DNA of 64,000 nucleotides from Verrucomicrobiota bacterium (GCA_026398255.1 JAPLTG010000010.1:1-64000), one strand, 5' to 3'; shown: positions 27,064 through 35,996, counted from the first letter of the stretch. Numbers and translations: made by a program. The notes: a model not told the origin generated them from the sequence alone.

Positions 27064-27470
27064 CCCGGAACCTGCGAGCGGGCGTGGCACCTGAAGCCTC
27101 GGACGAGACAGAGCTCGTCCCTCCAGAGTCAACGCTTCATCGCCTAACCAAATTCTGGAGGGATGTCCTCCGTGTCATCCACGACCATCGCGCAGCCGTG
27201 CCGACCGCCGGACGGGACAGAGCCCGTCCCTCCAGGTCGACGAAGTTGTCTTACCCCGTTCTTTTTCAATCCCGGCGCTTCATCGCGGCGGCGAGCGGAG
27301 CGAACCCGAAGCCTGGTCGATCGCAAACGGCGACGCCTCCGTAGCGGAACCCGGAACGGGTTTCGACCGCAGACCGCGCGGCCAGGCCTAACCAAAATCT
27401 GGAGGGATGACCTCCGTGTCATCCCACTTTTGGGGCGAAGCCACCCCTATCCAGTTCGCTTCGACCCAGC
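27064..27470. repeat. Intergenic repeat cluster between convergent ispH and recA
   Basis: No gene seen. A direct repeat of ~38 bp (ctaaccaaa.tctggaggg to cctccgtgtcatcc) occurs at about 27145-27182 and 27388-27425, each with a GGAGG/CCTCC hairpin. Two related hairpins, GACGAG-acagag-CTCGTC near 27102-27119 and GACGGG-acaga-GCCCGTC near 27212-27229, are both followed by CCTCCAG. Probable REP-like elements; some could end the two converging transcripts. Confidence 0.7.
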
Positions 27471-28499
27471 TCAGGCTTTTTCCATGGCGGCCATCACATC
27501 CGCCTCGATCTCTCCGTAGATTTTTGGATCGGTCTTCAGGATTTCCTTGGCGGCATCGCGGCCTTGCGCGAGTTGACTGCCTTTGTAGCTGAGCCAAGAG
27601 CCACGCTTTTCGACGATGCCTTTTTCGAGGGCTAGATCGAGGAGAGATCCCGTGTTCGAAATGCCTTCGTTATACATGATATCGAACTCGGCTTCGGTGA
27701 AGGGCGGGGCAACCTTGTTTTTCACGACCTTGATCTTTGTGCGGTTGCCAGAAACTGTGCCGTCCCCGTTCTTGATCGCACCGATGCGGCGGATATCGAT
27801 GCGGATGCTGGCGTAAAATTTGAGGGCTTTGCCGCCTGGTGTGGTCTCGGGATTGCCAAACATCACGCCGATTTTTTCACGAATTTGGTTTGTGAAGAGG
27901 CAGATCGTATTCGCTTTAGAAATGAATGAGGTGAGCTTGCGGAGCGCATTGCTCATGAGGCGCGCTTGGGCACCGACCACGGCGTCGCCGATCTCGCCTT
28001 CGAGCTCCGATTTTGTCACCAAGGCGGCGACAGAATCGAGGACGATGATGTCCATCGCGTTCGAGCGAACGAGTGTTTCGCAAATGCGGAGCGCCTCCTC
28101 GCCCGAGCTGGGCTGGGAGACGAGAAGTTCGTCGAGGTTTACTCCCAGCTTCCGAGCGTAGTTAGGATCGAGAGCGTGCTCGACATCGATGAATGCCACG
28201 AGGCCGCCGAGTTTTTGCGCTTGGGCGATCGCCGTCAAAGTGAGCGTGGTTTTTCCCGAGCTTTCCGGGCCGTAGATTTCGACGATGCGGCCACGGGGGA
28301 ATCCTCCGACTCCCAGCGCGCGGTCGATCATGATGTTGCCAGTGGGAATCGCCTCGACCTGCGAAACGGTGGAGTCGCCGAGGCGGCGGATGGCCTCGCT
28401 GCCATAGTCTTTTTCGATCTGTTGGAGGGCGAGGTCGAGGTTCTTGAGGCGGGCTGCGGCCGCCTTGTCGTTGGATGAGGAATCGTCGGATTTGGCCAT
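27471..28499 (-). CDS. recA: Recombinase RecA, 342 aa
   Basis: Strand exchange and SOS co-protease. Walker [16 protein letters not shown]-type loop [14 protein letters not shown]2-region [22 protein letters not shown] and the C-terminal domain ending AMEKA. The ATG at 28499 ([12 protein letters not shown]) is chosen; the frame is open for another ~220 codons upstream, but that region lies antisense to the udg gene and has no RecA character. The mRNA just before the ATG is pyrimidine-rich, with no Shine-Dalgarno. It is divergent from the uracil-DNA glycosylase gene with a 106-bp gap; no LexA-type box was recognised. Confidence 0.97.
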   Translation of the reverse strand: MAKSDDSSSNDKAAAARLKNLDLALQQIEKDYGSEAIRRLGDSTVSQVEAIPTGNIMIDRALGVGGFPRGRIVEIYGPESSGKTTLTLTAIAQAQKLGGLVAFIDVEHALDPNYARKLGVNLDELLVSQPSSGEEALRICETLVRSNAMDIIVLDSVAALVTKSELEGEIGDAVVGAQARLMSNALRKLTSFISKANTICLFTNQIREKIGVMFGNPETTPGGKALKFYASIRIDIRRIGAIKNGDGTVSGNRTKIKVVKNKVAPPFTEAEFDIMYNEGISNTGSLLDLALEKGIVEKRGSWLSYKGSQLAQGRDAAKEILKTDPKIYGEIEADVMAAMEKA

Positions 28500-28605
28500 A
28501 AAGAAGGGAGGAATATGGCCCTCCCGGATGGGGCGTGAAACAAAAATCCGTCGCCCTCGATCAAATTCTCGCCGACCCCAGTCGCGACCGGTAAAACCAC
28601 ACCCC

Positions 28606-29397
28606 ATGAGCGAACTTTTCCAGCAGGCCGTGGCCAATACACTTCCTCTCCTGCAGTCCATCGAGGGCGGCGTGAAATCCTCACCCAAAGCCTCGCTGGC
28701 CGCTCTCAAGAAACTCCAAGCCGCCGCCAAGGCCGCAGCCCCTGCCCCACTGATGACTCGCGAAGAAAATAATACCACCCCGTGGACATGGTCCGCCTTG
28801 GAAAAAGCCATCCTCTCCTGCCAAAAATGCCAAAACCTCGTCGCCTCACGCACGCAGGTCGTTTTCGGCGTCGGCAACCGCGACGCGGAGTTGATGTTCA
28901 TCGGCGAAGCACCAGGGGCCGACGAAGACAAGCTCGGCGAGCCTTTTGTGGGCCGCGCCGGCCAACTCCTCACCAAAATCATCGAGGCCATGGGCTTCAC
29001 CCGCGACGATATTTTCATCGCCAATGTCCTCAAATGCCGCCCCGACATGCCCGCCGGCGAGTCGGGCAACCGCAAGCCCCGTATGGAAGAAATGAAGACC
29101 TGCCTCCCCTGGCTCCGCGAGCAAATCCAACTCGTCAAACCCCGCGTGATGGTCGCCCTCGGCGCCACTGCTGCCGAAGGCCTGCTGGGCGAAACCCGCC
29201 CGATGCGCGAACTCCGCGGTCAATGGTTGGACTTCCACTCGACCCCCGTGATGGTCACCTACCATCCCGCCTATCTCTTGAGAAACCAGACCATCACCGA
29301 GAAACGCAAAGTCTGGGAGGATATGCTCCTCGTTCTGGAAAAATTGGGGCACCCGATTAGTGAAAAACAGCGCCGGTTTTTCACCTCAGCCGCCTAG
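28606..29397 (+). CDS. Uracil-DNA glycosylase, family 4 (Fe-S type), 263 aa
   Basis: Removes uracil from DNA. After an Ala/Lys-rich N-terminal extension (~1-60) come Cys72 and Cys75 (CQKCQNLV), motif [21 protein letters not shown] (100-119), Cys144 (VLKCRPDM), Cys166 and the catalytic-site motif YHPAYLLRN. The Cys144-Cys166 spacing is longer than usual because of a small insertion ([12 protein letters not shown]). It is divergent from recA and followed 3 bp later by plsC. Confidence 0.93.
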   Translation: MSELFQQAVANTLPLLQSIEGGVKSSPKASLAALKKLQAAAKAAAPAPLMTREENNTTPWTWSALEKAILSCQKCQNLVASRTQVVFGVGNRDAELMFIGEAPGADEDKLGEPFVGRAGQLLTKIIEAMGFTRDDIFIANVLKCRPDMPAGESGNRKPRMEEMKTCLPWLREQIQLVKPRVMVALGATAAEGLLGETRPMRELRGQWLDFHSTPVMVTYHPAYLLRNQTITEKRKVWEDMLLVLEKLGHPISEKQRRFFTSAA

Positions 29398-29400
29398 CCG

Positions 29401-30093
29401 ATGACGCCCCGCGACGCATTCCACCTCGCGTTCTACCATTTCGTTGTCGGGTCGCTGAAAAACCTCCTCCGCCTCGGCGCGCGAGTTCGGGTCGTCTCTT
29501 TTGCCAAAATCCCCACCGGCGCATGCGTGATGGTCTCCAACCACATCAGCCACTTCGACCCCCCGCTTTTGAGCGGTTATCTACCGCGAAAGATCGACTG
29601 GATCGCCATGGCCGAGCTTTTCGGCACGAAATGGTCGAAGGCTGGTTTCACCTGGCTCGATGTAATTCCGGTGGACCGCCACGGCGATGACCGCCAAGCC
29701 CTCCGCACAGCAATCAAGCGCCTCGAAGCCGGGCGAATGATTGGAATTTTTCCCGAGGGAGGAATTCGCGACGGCGAGCGCTCGATCCTCTCCGGCGCGG
29801 AAATGCGCGAAGGGGCCTTTCTCCTCGCTGCGAAGGCCGACTGCCCCGTCGTGCCGGTCGTCATTCTCGGCAGCGAACGCCTCTACAACCGCCGCAACTG
29901 GCTCTCGTGGCGACGGGCGAAGGTTTACATCGCTATCGGCGATCCCATTTTCCCGACTGAGGGTGGACGCAAGCAACTCCGCGACGACACCGCCGCCGCG
30001 TTGATTCGTTGGAAAGACAAGCTCGTTGAGACCTGCCAACTCACCGAAGACGACCTGCCACACTCGCCTCAGGAGCGGATGCGCGAGCCATGA
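29401..30093 (+). CDS. plsC: 1-acyl-sn-glycerol-3-phosphate acyltransferase, 230 aa
   Basis: Membrane-associated acyltransferase making phosphatidic acid. The catalytic HX4D motif is NHISHFD (His48, Asp53) and the glycerol-phosphate site is FPEGGIRDGE. An N-terminal hydrophobic stretch would associate with the membrane. The stop overlaps the next hydrolase gene as ATGA, suggesting coupled expression. Confidence 0.9.
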   Translation: MTPRDAFHLAFYHFVVGSLKNLLRLGARVRVVSFAKIPTGACVMVSNHISHFDPPLLSGYLPRKIDWIAMAELFGTKWSKAGFTWLDVIPVDRHGDDRQALRTAIKRLEAGRMIGIFPEGGIRDGERSILSGAEMREGAFLLAAKADCPVVPVVILGSERLYNRRNWLSWRRAKVYIAIGDPIFPTEGGRKQLRDDTAAALIRWKDKLVETCQLTEDDLPHSPQERMREP

Positions 30094-31052
30094 GCGCGCT
30101 TTTCCAAAAATCCCTCGCCTGGCTCGTGGACGGCGCGATGTGCAATATGATGCACGCCCTCCAATGGCGCCGCCGCGCCGACACTTGCACGCGCGAGGAA
30201 TTGGCGAGCTACATCACCCGGCACTCGCCGATGACCCGCGAGGAATTCTACCGCATGCCCTCCCCCGCCCGGCCCAGCTTGAAAAACAGCTGGATCGAAT
30301 GGGACACCCCCCACCCCACCGGCTATCCCGAGAACGACCGCGCCCGCGTTCGTTTTTTCCCCGCTCGCGACCAAAATGCCCCGACCGTTCTCATCCTCCA
30401 CGCCCTCATGAGCACGAGTGACATCGGCTACCGCCGGCTCGCGGCGTGGTTCAACGACAACGGCTGGAGCGCCGCATTTCCACACCTGCCCTACCACTAC
30501 TCCCGCACACCAAAAAAGACGCTCAACGGCGAACTCGCCATCACCGCGAATCTCGTCCGCAACGCTGAGGGAATCCGCCAAGCGGTCGTCGAGCAACGCC
30601 AACTCATGGCGCTCCTCCGCACCCGAGGAACCCGCGAATTTGCCGTCCTCGGCACCAGCTACGGCGGTTGGACCGGCGGACTCCTTTCCCTGCTCGAAAG
30701 CGATTTTCGGTTCGTCGCCCTCGTCCAACCCATCATCAACACCGAGAAAGCCGTCTGGGAAAACCCCGGGGCCGCCGTGATGCGCCGCGAACTCCGCGCT
30801 CGGGGCCACGCCCCTGGCAACACGCTCCCGTTCGAACACCTCGCCTCACCTCGCTGCGGCAAGCCACTCTGCGACCCAACGAACATTCTCGTGACCGGCG
30901 GCCTCCACGACCGCATCTCCCCCATCACCGACCTCGAAAAACTCACCGAAAGCTGGCCCGGCTCCAAACTCCTCCGCGTCCCCCAAGGCCACTTCGGCTA
31001 CCGCGCCCTCCGCGAGACCATGACGCAGATCGAGCCGATGATTGTTGGATAA
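30090..31052 (+). CDS. Alpha/beta-hydrolase, 320 aa
   Basis: Nucleophile elbow GTSYGGW with Ser190, oxyanion strand PTVLILHALMS (98-108), and a late His in VPQGHFGYRA. DRISPITDLEKL fits the acidic residue of the triad. The N-terminal ~90 residues are family-specific and contain no signal peptide. Similar to uncharacterised PHB-depolymerase/esterase-like hydrolases. The substrate is unknown. The 4-bp overlap with plsC suggests a lipid-related role, but that is context only. Confidence 0.75.
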   Translation: MSALFQKSLAWLVDGAMCNMMHALQWRRRADTCTREELASYITRHSPMTREEFYRMPSPARPSLKNSWIEWDTPHPTGYPENDRARVRFFPARDQNAPTVLILHALMSTSDIGYRRLAAWFNDNGWSAAFPHLPYHYSRTPKKTLNGELAITANLVRNAEGIRQAVVEQRQLMALLRTRGTREFAVLGTSYGGWTGGLLSLLESDFRFVALVQPIINTEKAVWENPGAAVMRRELRARGHAPGNTLPFEHLASPRCGKPLCDPTNILVTGGLHDRISPITDLEKLTESWPGSKLLRVPQGHFGYRALRETMTQIEPMIVG

Positions 31053-31102
31053 AATTCCCGCCACAACCGCAACATGGATCGCGAGGCGGCTACAAGGCTC
31101 GT

Positions 31103-31642
31103 TTAAGCCAATCGCAAAAGTTCGCGCAGCGATTCACTCCGGCGTTGGTTTTCCTCCTCGGAGAGAACCGGCTCCATGGAAACCTCCGGCGCGGCGGGTA
31201 ACTCGACCCAGGACCGGCAACCGCCGAAGCGCTTTTCCATCGGAAGAATCCATGGGGAGGACATTCGATAAATCCGCGCGAAGCCGACATGGATGCCGGA
31301 AGGTTCCCCAAAACGAAAGCGCTCCTCGACGACCTCCCTGCGCAGGATGTGGAAGTCGCTCAAGCCGCCGAGCTGCTCGGAATCGGAAAGGAAGACGGCC
31401 CACTCGATCTTGGCGGTGAAACGGATTTCGACTTCGCCCTCGCGCTCGGCTGGGAGCGCGAATCCAGGCGGCAGGGTGGTTTTTTCCAAAGTCTCGTGAA
31501 AGCGCGTGGGAAACAAAAAAAACTCCCGGTGCAGAAAGGCAAAACCAGCACGCCCCTCGGCGATCCCGCCTTTGCGAAGGATTACGCTCTGGCGCCCGCT
31601 GCCCAATGCCTCGCACACCACCGCCCATTCCTTGAATGCCAT
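31103..31642 (-). CDS. DUF1802 family protein, ~179 aa
   Basis: MAFKEWAVVCEALGSGRQSVILRKGGIAEG is the characteristic opening of DUF1802 proteins, followed by FFLFPTRFHETL. Function unknown. No signal or membrane segment. The start is taken at 31642; an in-frame ATG at 31666 is also possible. It is divergent from the two-gene cassette at 31741 and converges with the hydrolase gene. Confidence 0.85.
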   Translation of the reverse strand: MAFKEWAVVCEALGSGRQSVILRKGGIAEGRAGFAFLHREFFLFPTRFHETLEKTTLPPGFALPAEREGEVEIRFTAKIEWAVFLSDSEQLGGLSDFHILRREVVEERFRFGEPSGIHVGFARIYRMSSPWILPMEKRFGGCRSWVELPAAPEVSMEPVLSEEENQRRSESLRELLRLA

Positions 31643-31740
31643 GTCCACCGGAGAGATTTTAAACACCCCCTTGATGTGTTGAAAGATCAGGCTCCGGATT
31701 TTCGGTTGCCGACCGGAAGGATGGCGTTCATTTTCACCGC

Positions 31741-32049
31741 ATGGCCTGCCATTCTCTCCTAGACCAAAGAGCTCTGGAAATGGACCGCCTGATCGCTAAC
31801 CGCATTATGGAGGACTCCTCGGTTTTGGATAAGGCACGGTCAACCTTGGCACGCTGGCTGGATATCACGGACCACTCGTCCCGCCCCGCATTGCTCGAAT
31901 GGAAGGAGATTTTGGCGGGTTCTCCCTCTAGGATTCGCGAGGTTCTTTTGGGGGAGGATGAAAATTGCAAGCGGTTGCGGCAATCCAGTCCCTTCTGCGG
32001 AATCCTGACGAACCGTGAGCGCACGCAAATTCTTCTTCAATACCGGTGA
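31741..32049 (+). CDS. Small helical protein, first gene of an NTase-like pair, 102 aa
   Basis: Not assigned to a named family. Helical and charged, with LDKARSTLARWL, LLEWKEIL and a C-terminal block RLRQSSPFCGILTNRERTQI. I recall similar short proteins ending in RLRQSSPF.G.LT.eER encoded directly before DUF6036-like genes in several phyla, which would make it the antitoxin-like or regulatory partner. No classical HTH is obvious. An alternative start lies at 31780 (MDRLIANRI). The TGA overlaps the GTG start of the next gene (GTGA). Confidence 0.65.
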   Translation: MACHSLLDQRALEMDRLIANRIMEDSSVLDKARSTLARWLDITDHSSRPALLEWKEILAGSPSRIREVLLGEDENCKRLRQSSPFCGILTNRERTQILLQYR

Positions 32050-32567
32050 ATCGCGAGCAGCTTGAACATGTGATCCGGGCTGCAGCGGCAAACGCAGACA
32101 CCGACCAGATCGTGATCGTGGGCAGCCAATCGATCCTCGGAGCCTACCCGGAAGTCTCCCATCCGGTGCTTTGCCGCTCCATGGAGGCGGATGTGTTTCC
32201 CCTCGAGTCTCCACAAAATTCCATCCTGATCGATGGTGCGATTGGTGAGCGTTCGATTTTCCATGAGACTTTCGGCTACTACGCGCACGGAGTGGCCCCC
32301 GAAACGGCGGTCCTTCCCGAAGGATGGCAAGGCCGCTTGGTTCCGATTCGCAATGATAACACGCGACACTGCACCGGATGGTGTCTCGAGCCCCATGACC
32401 TTGCCGTCAGCAAACTCGTGGCTGGCCGACCGAAAGATATAGAATTCCTCGGCGCGATGAAGGAACTCGGAATGATTGATCGGCAAATCCTCGCCGGGCG
32501 TTTGACTTTCACGAAAGTGGATCCAAATCTCCGCTCTGTCTGCGAAGCCCGGATCGCTTCTCTTTAG
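32046..32567 (+). CDS. Nucleotidyltransferase-like protein (DUF6036-type), 173 aa
   Basis: Starts at GTG within the GTGA overlap. The core VIVGSQSILGAYPEVS followed by CRSMEADVFPLES resembles the Gly-Ser then acidic-pair layout of minimal nucleotidyltransferase folds (as in AbiEii/MenT-type toxins and DUF6036 proteins), with Glu-Ala-Asp in place of the usual Asp-x-Asp. The C-terminal LEPHDLAVSKLVAGRPKDIEFL matches the helical AVSKL...R.KD motif common in these families. Whether it is catalytically active is unclear. With the preceding short gene it has the architecture of a toxin-antitoxin pair. Confidence 0.65.
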   Translation: MNREQLEHVIRAAAANADTDQIVIVGSQSILGAYPEVSHPVLCRSMEADVFPLESPQNSILIDGAIGERSIFHETFGYYAHGVAPETAVLPEGWQGRLVPIRNDNTRHCTGWCLEPHDLAVSKLVAGRPKDIEFLGAMKELGMIDRQILAGRLTFTKVDPNLRSVCEARIASL

Positions 32568-32628
32568 TGAAACAGAGCCGAGTTCCGTCTTTACACCCTA
32601 GGAGCGGGTGAAAGAAATACCCGTATCC

Positions 32629-33309
32629 ATGTTGCGACGGTTCGATCTGCACACGCATTCGTTTTTTTCCAAGGACGCCTGCAATTCTCCTGAGGAATTG
32701 ATCGCGGCGGCTGTGAAGCGGGGTCTCGATGGCATTGCCATCACCGATCACGACTCGTGCGAAGCCCATGAATATCTTCGCGGGCGTGAGTTGCCGCCGG
32801 GTTTTTTGGTGGTGCTGGGGGTTGAAGTGAGCACGGCGGAGGGGCATTTGCTCTGTATCGGCGCGACTCTTCCAAGGATGAAGGGGCGTCCATCAAGGGA
32901 GGTTTTGCAGGCGATCAAGGACGCGGGAGGCGTGGCGATCCCCGCTCATCCCTTCGACAAATGGCGCGCGGGGATTCGGCCGAAGGTTTTGGACACGCTC
33001 GACATCGAGGTGCTGGAGGTCTTCAATGCGGCAGCGACCTCGCGTCACTTCAACGACCAGGCGCTCGAATATGCCCGTCGGCGCGGCCTCAAAACGACCG
33101 GCGCGAGCGATGCCCACCATGACTCGGCGGTGGGAGTTTCAACGACGGTTTTCGAGATGGAGGAACTAACGATTCCAGCGCTGCTGGAAGCCTTGAGAAA
33201 AGGCGGACGGCCCGAGGGGCGCTACCTCACTTTCCGAGAGGGGCTGAAAAAACACTTCGGAAATTGGTTCCGGATTTTCAACCGCCGTCCGGACCGTAAT
33301 CCGAAATGA
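32629..33309 (+). CDS. PHP-domain metal-dependent phosphoesterase, ~226 aa
   Basis: FDLHTHSFFSKDA (motif I), ITDHDSCEAHEY (motif II), IPAHPFD (motif III) and TGASDAHHDSAVG (motif IV) give the metal-binding His and Asp set of the PHP family. Single-domain length like TrpH/YciV-type RNase AM or a phosphoesterase. The polar C-terminal ~40 residues (FREGLKKHFGNWF) are extra. A GTG at 32608 could add seven residues. The substrate is unknown. Confidence 0.85.
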   Translation: MLRRFDLHTHSFFSKDACNSPEELIAAAVKRGLDGIAITDHDSCEAHEYLRGRELPPGFLVVLGVEVSTAEGHLLCIGATLPRMKGRPSREVLQAIKDAGGVAIPAHPFDKWRAGIRPKVLDTLDIEVLEVFNAAATSRHFNDQALEYARRRGLKTTGASDAHHDSAVGVSTTVFEMEELTIPALLEALRKGGRPEGRYLTFREGLKKHFGNWFRIFNRRPDRNPK

Positions 33310-33312
33310 CGC

Positions 33313-34758
33313 TCAGGCGCAGATCGGCGTGAAGTTTTTCGTCTCTGTCAGAAATTCCTCATCGGCGCCGGAGTAGAGTCCGCCAAAAGTGGGCGTCGGA
33401 ATCTCAGGGCTCGTGAAGATTTTGTTCGAGATCGTGAAGCTGCGACGCTCGCGGATGGCGGTGCAGGCGCTTTTCCAAAGAAGGGAATCCATGCACTGGC
33501 CGGGGAGTCGATGAATCAACTCCGAGGCTTCGTCCCAACGCTCCTCGCCGCTGAGGAGCATCGTGGCATTCATCACCGGAGCATCGTCGAGCGGCCACAA
33601 ATCGGCGCAGGCGGCCCATTGATCGATGGCGGAGTGGATATTCCCAAGGCGGTAGTGGGTGCAGCCGAGGGCGAGCTTGGCATAGCCGGAATTGCGGTTC
33701 AGCGCGGGCATCTCGGGCAGGATATCGAATAGGAAAGCCTCCGGTTCGTTTTTGCATTTCCACGAGATGAGATACTCGAACGCCTCTGGGGATTCTGCAT
33801 GCTGGGCACGGAATTCCTCGACGAGCGAAGCTAAGGCGGGAATCGCGGGCAGGTCAGCCAGGTTGGCTTGGGGAGAATTTTGTAAATGGCAGACGATATG
33901 GTTTCGGGCGCAAGCGATCCGGCCGCGTTCGGCTTGGAACTTCGCGAATTCGAGTTGTTTTTCAATCACCGCAGCGCGGATGCGTTGGGAAAGGTCCCGG
34001 AAAATCTCGAGGCGCGGAGTGACGAGAGATTGCTGCCACTCGATGTAGTCGGCGTAGAGTTCGGGCTGGTTGGCTTGCTGGAGCGGTGAGACCTCGAAAC
34101 AGGTCTGATGCATCGGCTGGAGAAGCGCGCGAAACTTTTCCGGGGTCGCTCGAAGGTCGTAAAAATCCAAACAACGGAGCGGATGAAGATTTTCGTTGGC
34201 GGCGAGGATTTCGTCGAATGGCAGATTGCAAAACCGCATCGACTCGCGAAGGGAGAGTGTCATCTCGGGAATGCGCCCCCAGAGGTCTACCATTTCGCTA
34301 TCAAGAAAGATTTTTCTGTGAGCATCCAGACTCTCGACATTGTGAAACCGGAAGGAGCTGAGGAAGTGGTGCAGGGCCTCGCGGTAATGCCCGAGGCGGG
34401 AGGCTTTGCAGGCGAGACCGTAGAGGCGAACGAGCGAGATGTCGTTGCTCATTGGCTGGATTGAGCGTTCCAGTTCGTAGGAATCGCGCAAACGCCCGGA
34501 GAAATTGTAGGCGAGCGAGATTTGGAACAAATCCTCGGGCTCGCAGTGGTCGCGGAATTTGAGGGCTTCGTCGCCACACTTCGCGGCGCGGTCAAAATGC
34601 TCGAGTCGATTGAAGATCGTCACCGCGACTAGAAAAGTCTTCTGGCAGGGCTCCGTGTGAAGAAGGCTATCGATCAGCGCCAAGGCCTCATCATTCAGGC
34701 CGAGGTTGAGGAGGGCGATGGCTTCTTCGAGTTTGGGCTTCGGTTCGCTAAGGATCAT
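33313..34758 (-). CDS. TPR-like helical-repeat protein, 481 aa
   Basis: Cytoplasmic, with no signal or membrane segment. TPR-like helices are recognisable at LEEAIALLNLGLNDEALALI, FDRAAKCGDEALKF and LALGCTHYRLGNIHSAIDQW; the centre is irregular and degenerate. No catalytic motif; partner and function unknown. The ATG at 34758 is preferred over a start at 34986 because the intervening 76 codons overlap hairpins and non-coding-looking sequence. A 19-codon frame sits directly upstream (34760-34819). Confidence 0.7.
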   Translation of the reverse strand: MILSEPKPKLEEAIALLNLGLNDEALALIDSLLHTEPCQKTFLVAVTIFNRLEHFDRAAKCGDEALKFRDHCEPEDLFQISLAYNFSGRLRDSYELERSIQPMSNDISLVRLYGLACKASRLGHYREALHHFLSSFRFHNVESLDAHRKIFLDSEMVDLWGRIPEMTLSLRESMRFCNLPFDEILAANENLHPLRCLDFYDLRATPEKFRALLQPMHQTCFEVSPLQQANQPELYADYIEWQQSLVTPRLEIFRDLSQRIRAAVIEKQLEFAKFQAERGRIACARNHIVCHLQNSPQANLADLPAIPALASLVEEFRAQHAESPEAFEYLISWKCKNEPEAFLFDILPEMPALNRNSGYAKLALGCTHYRLGNIHSAIDQWAACADLWPLDDAPVMNATMLLSGEERWDEASELIHRLPGQCMDSLLWKSACTAIRERRSFTISNKIFTSPEIPTPTFGGLYSGADEEFLTETKNFTPICA

Positions 34759-34759
34759 T

Positions 34760-34819
34760 TTAGGAAAATCGTTGGTGCGGACCGGTGATTTGGCCGGTCT
34801 GCTTAAAGTTGATTTCCAT
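34760..34819 (-). CDS. Possible upstream leader ORF, 19 aa
   Basis: ATG at 34819 reads MEINFKQTGQITGPHQRFS and stops with TAA one base before the ATG of the TPR gene. The mRNA between 34780 and 34800 can also fold (ACCGG/CCGGT). It could couple or attenuate translation, but the short length makes chance likely. Confidence 0.25.
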   Translation of the reverse strand: MEINFKQTGQITGPHQRFS

Positions 34820-34949
34820 GAAAGCAATTTGCGGGCCAACAATGCGCACCCCCGTATCTTGTGGGGGGTCGGGAGGAAAAACCCCATAGACGGGGTAAAT
34901 TTTACCGAAATCCAGGGGGCAGGCGGCAGTTTTTGATCGATTTGGGGGT

Positions 34950-34983
34950 AAAAAAAAACGCGGGCGGCCAAAGACCGCCCGCG
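34950..34983 (-). terminator. Intrinsic terminator of the small secreted protein gene
   Basis: Perfect 9-bp stem CGCGGGCGG/CCGCCCGCG with a 7-base loop, followed on the minus strand by nine consecutive T. It starts 27 bp past the stop at 35010. Confidence 0.9.
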
Positions 34984-35009
34984 CATTATTGAAGGGAAAT
35001 TCCCTAAGA

Positions 35010-35165
35010 TTAGAGTCCGACTTGGACTGTGAGAGATTTCTTCTCAGCGTCCTTCTTGTCGTCTTTATCTTTGTCACCGCATTTGCTGCCAGGGCAGGAG
35101 TCGGCGAAGACGGAGGTCACGGAGAATGCAGCGATGAAGGCTGCAAGAAGGAGTAGTTGTTTCAT
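35010..35165 (-). CDS. Small secreted Lys/Asp-rich protein, 51 aa
   Basis: MKQLLLLAAFIAAFSVTSVFA is a clear signal peptide. The mature ~30 residues begin DSCPGSKCGD and continue with alternating Lys and Asp/Glu (KDKDDKKDAEKK) to SLTVQVGL. Two Cys could form a disulfide or bind metal. AGGA lies 9 bases before the ATG, one of the few good ribosome sites in the window, and a strong terminator follows, so it is a stand-alone expressed gene. Function unknown; not homologous to anything I recognise. Confidence 0.75.
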   Translation of the reverse strand: MKQLLLLAAFIAAFSVTSVFADSCPGSKCGDKDKDDKKDAEKKSLTVQVGL

Positions 35166-35215
35166 AGGGTTCCTAAGATTGTCGAAGATTCTGCCAAGTC
35201 AATTGGATTTTTAAC

Positions 35216-35773
35216 TCAAGCGCGGCCCATGTAGGTGCCGTCGGTAGTGCTGACCTTGATAATTTCGCCTTCTTTGATGAAGAGCGGGACATTGATAATC
35301 TTGCCAGTCTCAAGCGTGGCGGGTTTTTGCACATTGTTCGCCGAGTCGCCGCGAATGCCCTCGGCGGATTCCGTGACCTTGAGCGCGACGGACGACGGCA
35401 ACTCGATCTGCGCCGGACGCCCTTCGATGCTGAGAACCTCGACCTTGAGATTCTCGACGAGATATTGCTTCGCGTCGCCGATCAATTCCTCGTTGAGTGT
35501 GATCGTTTCATAGGTCTCTGGATCCATGAAATGGTAGCCTTGGTGGTCGGCGTAGCTGAACTCGAGCGGCTGACGGTTCGTTTCGACCACATCGACTTTT
35601 TCGGTCGAGGAAAAGCGGATGTCGGCAGATTTGCCGGTGCCGATGTAGCGGATGATGCATTGCACGAACGCGCGGAGGTTGCCCGGCGTGCGGTGGTTGA
35701 TTTCAAGAACGATGGCGGGATTTCCGTTGTAGCGGATGGCCATTCCTTTGCGGAGGTCGTTGGCGGCTGGCAT
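35216..35773 (-). CDS. efp: Translation elongation factor P, 185 aa
   Basis: Relieves ribosome stalling at polyproline stretches. PAANDLRKGMAIRYNGNPAIV (KOW-like domain I), the modification loop HRTPGNLRAFVQ, then the two OB domains ending VSTTDGTYMGRA. At the loop tip, where E. coli has the modified Lys34 (KPGKGQ) and others use Arg, this protein has Asn32 (TPGNLR). The start at 35773 matches the family; an in-frame start at 35815 does not. Upstream, TTGTCA near 35813 could be a -35 element. Confidence 0.95.
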   Translation of the reverse strand: MPAANDLRKGMAIRYNGNPAIVLEINHRTPGNLRAFVQCIIRYIGTGKSADIRFSSTEKVDVVETNRQPLEFSYADHQGYHFMDPETYETITLNEELIGDAKQYLVENLKVEVLSIEGRPAQIELPSSVALKVTESAEGIRGDSANNVQKPATLETGKIINVPLFIKEGEIIKVSTTDGTYMGRA

Positions 35774-35996
35774 AAATAGAGCGGATACCAATACCCTCAA
35801 CCCGGCTTTTGACAAGGAGTGAAATGGGGCACTAAGCCGAGCTGGGGAATCAGGTTTTCTGGTTCACTCGAAGCCTCGAAGCGCGGAGAGACCTCCCGCA
35901 GAGGGGCCGAGAAAGACTGGACCGCGAATGAACCGAATCCCCGCGGTTCTTTGTCTTTCACAATTCATACCCAGTTATCATTATTCTGACAAATCC

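Noticed and set aside
28500-29168. Extended N-terminus of RecA (565 aa in total)
   Set aside because: The extra region is antisense to the uracil-DNA glycosylase gene and RecA normally begins near the ATG at 28499.
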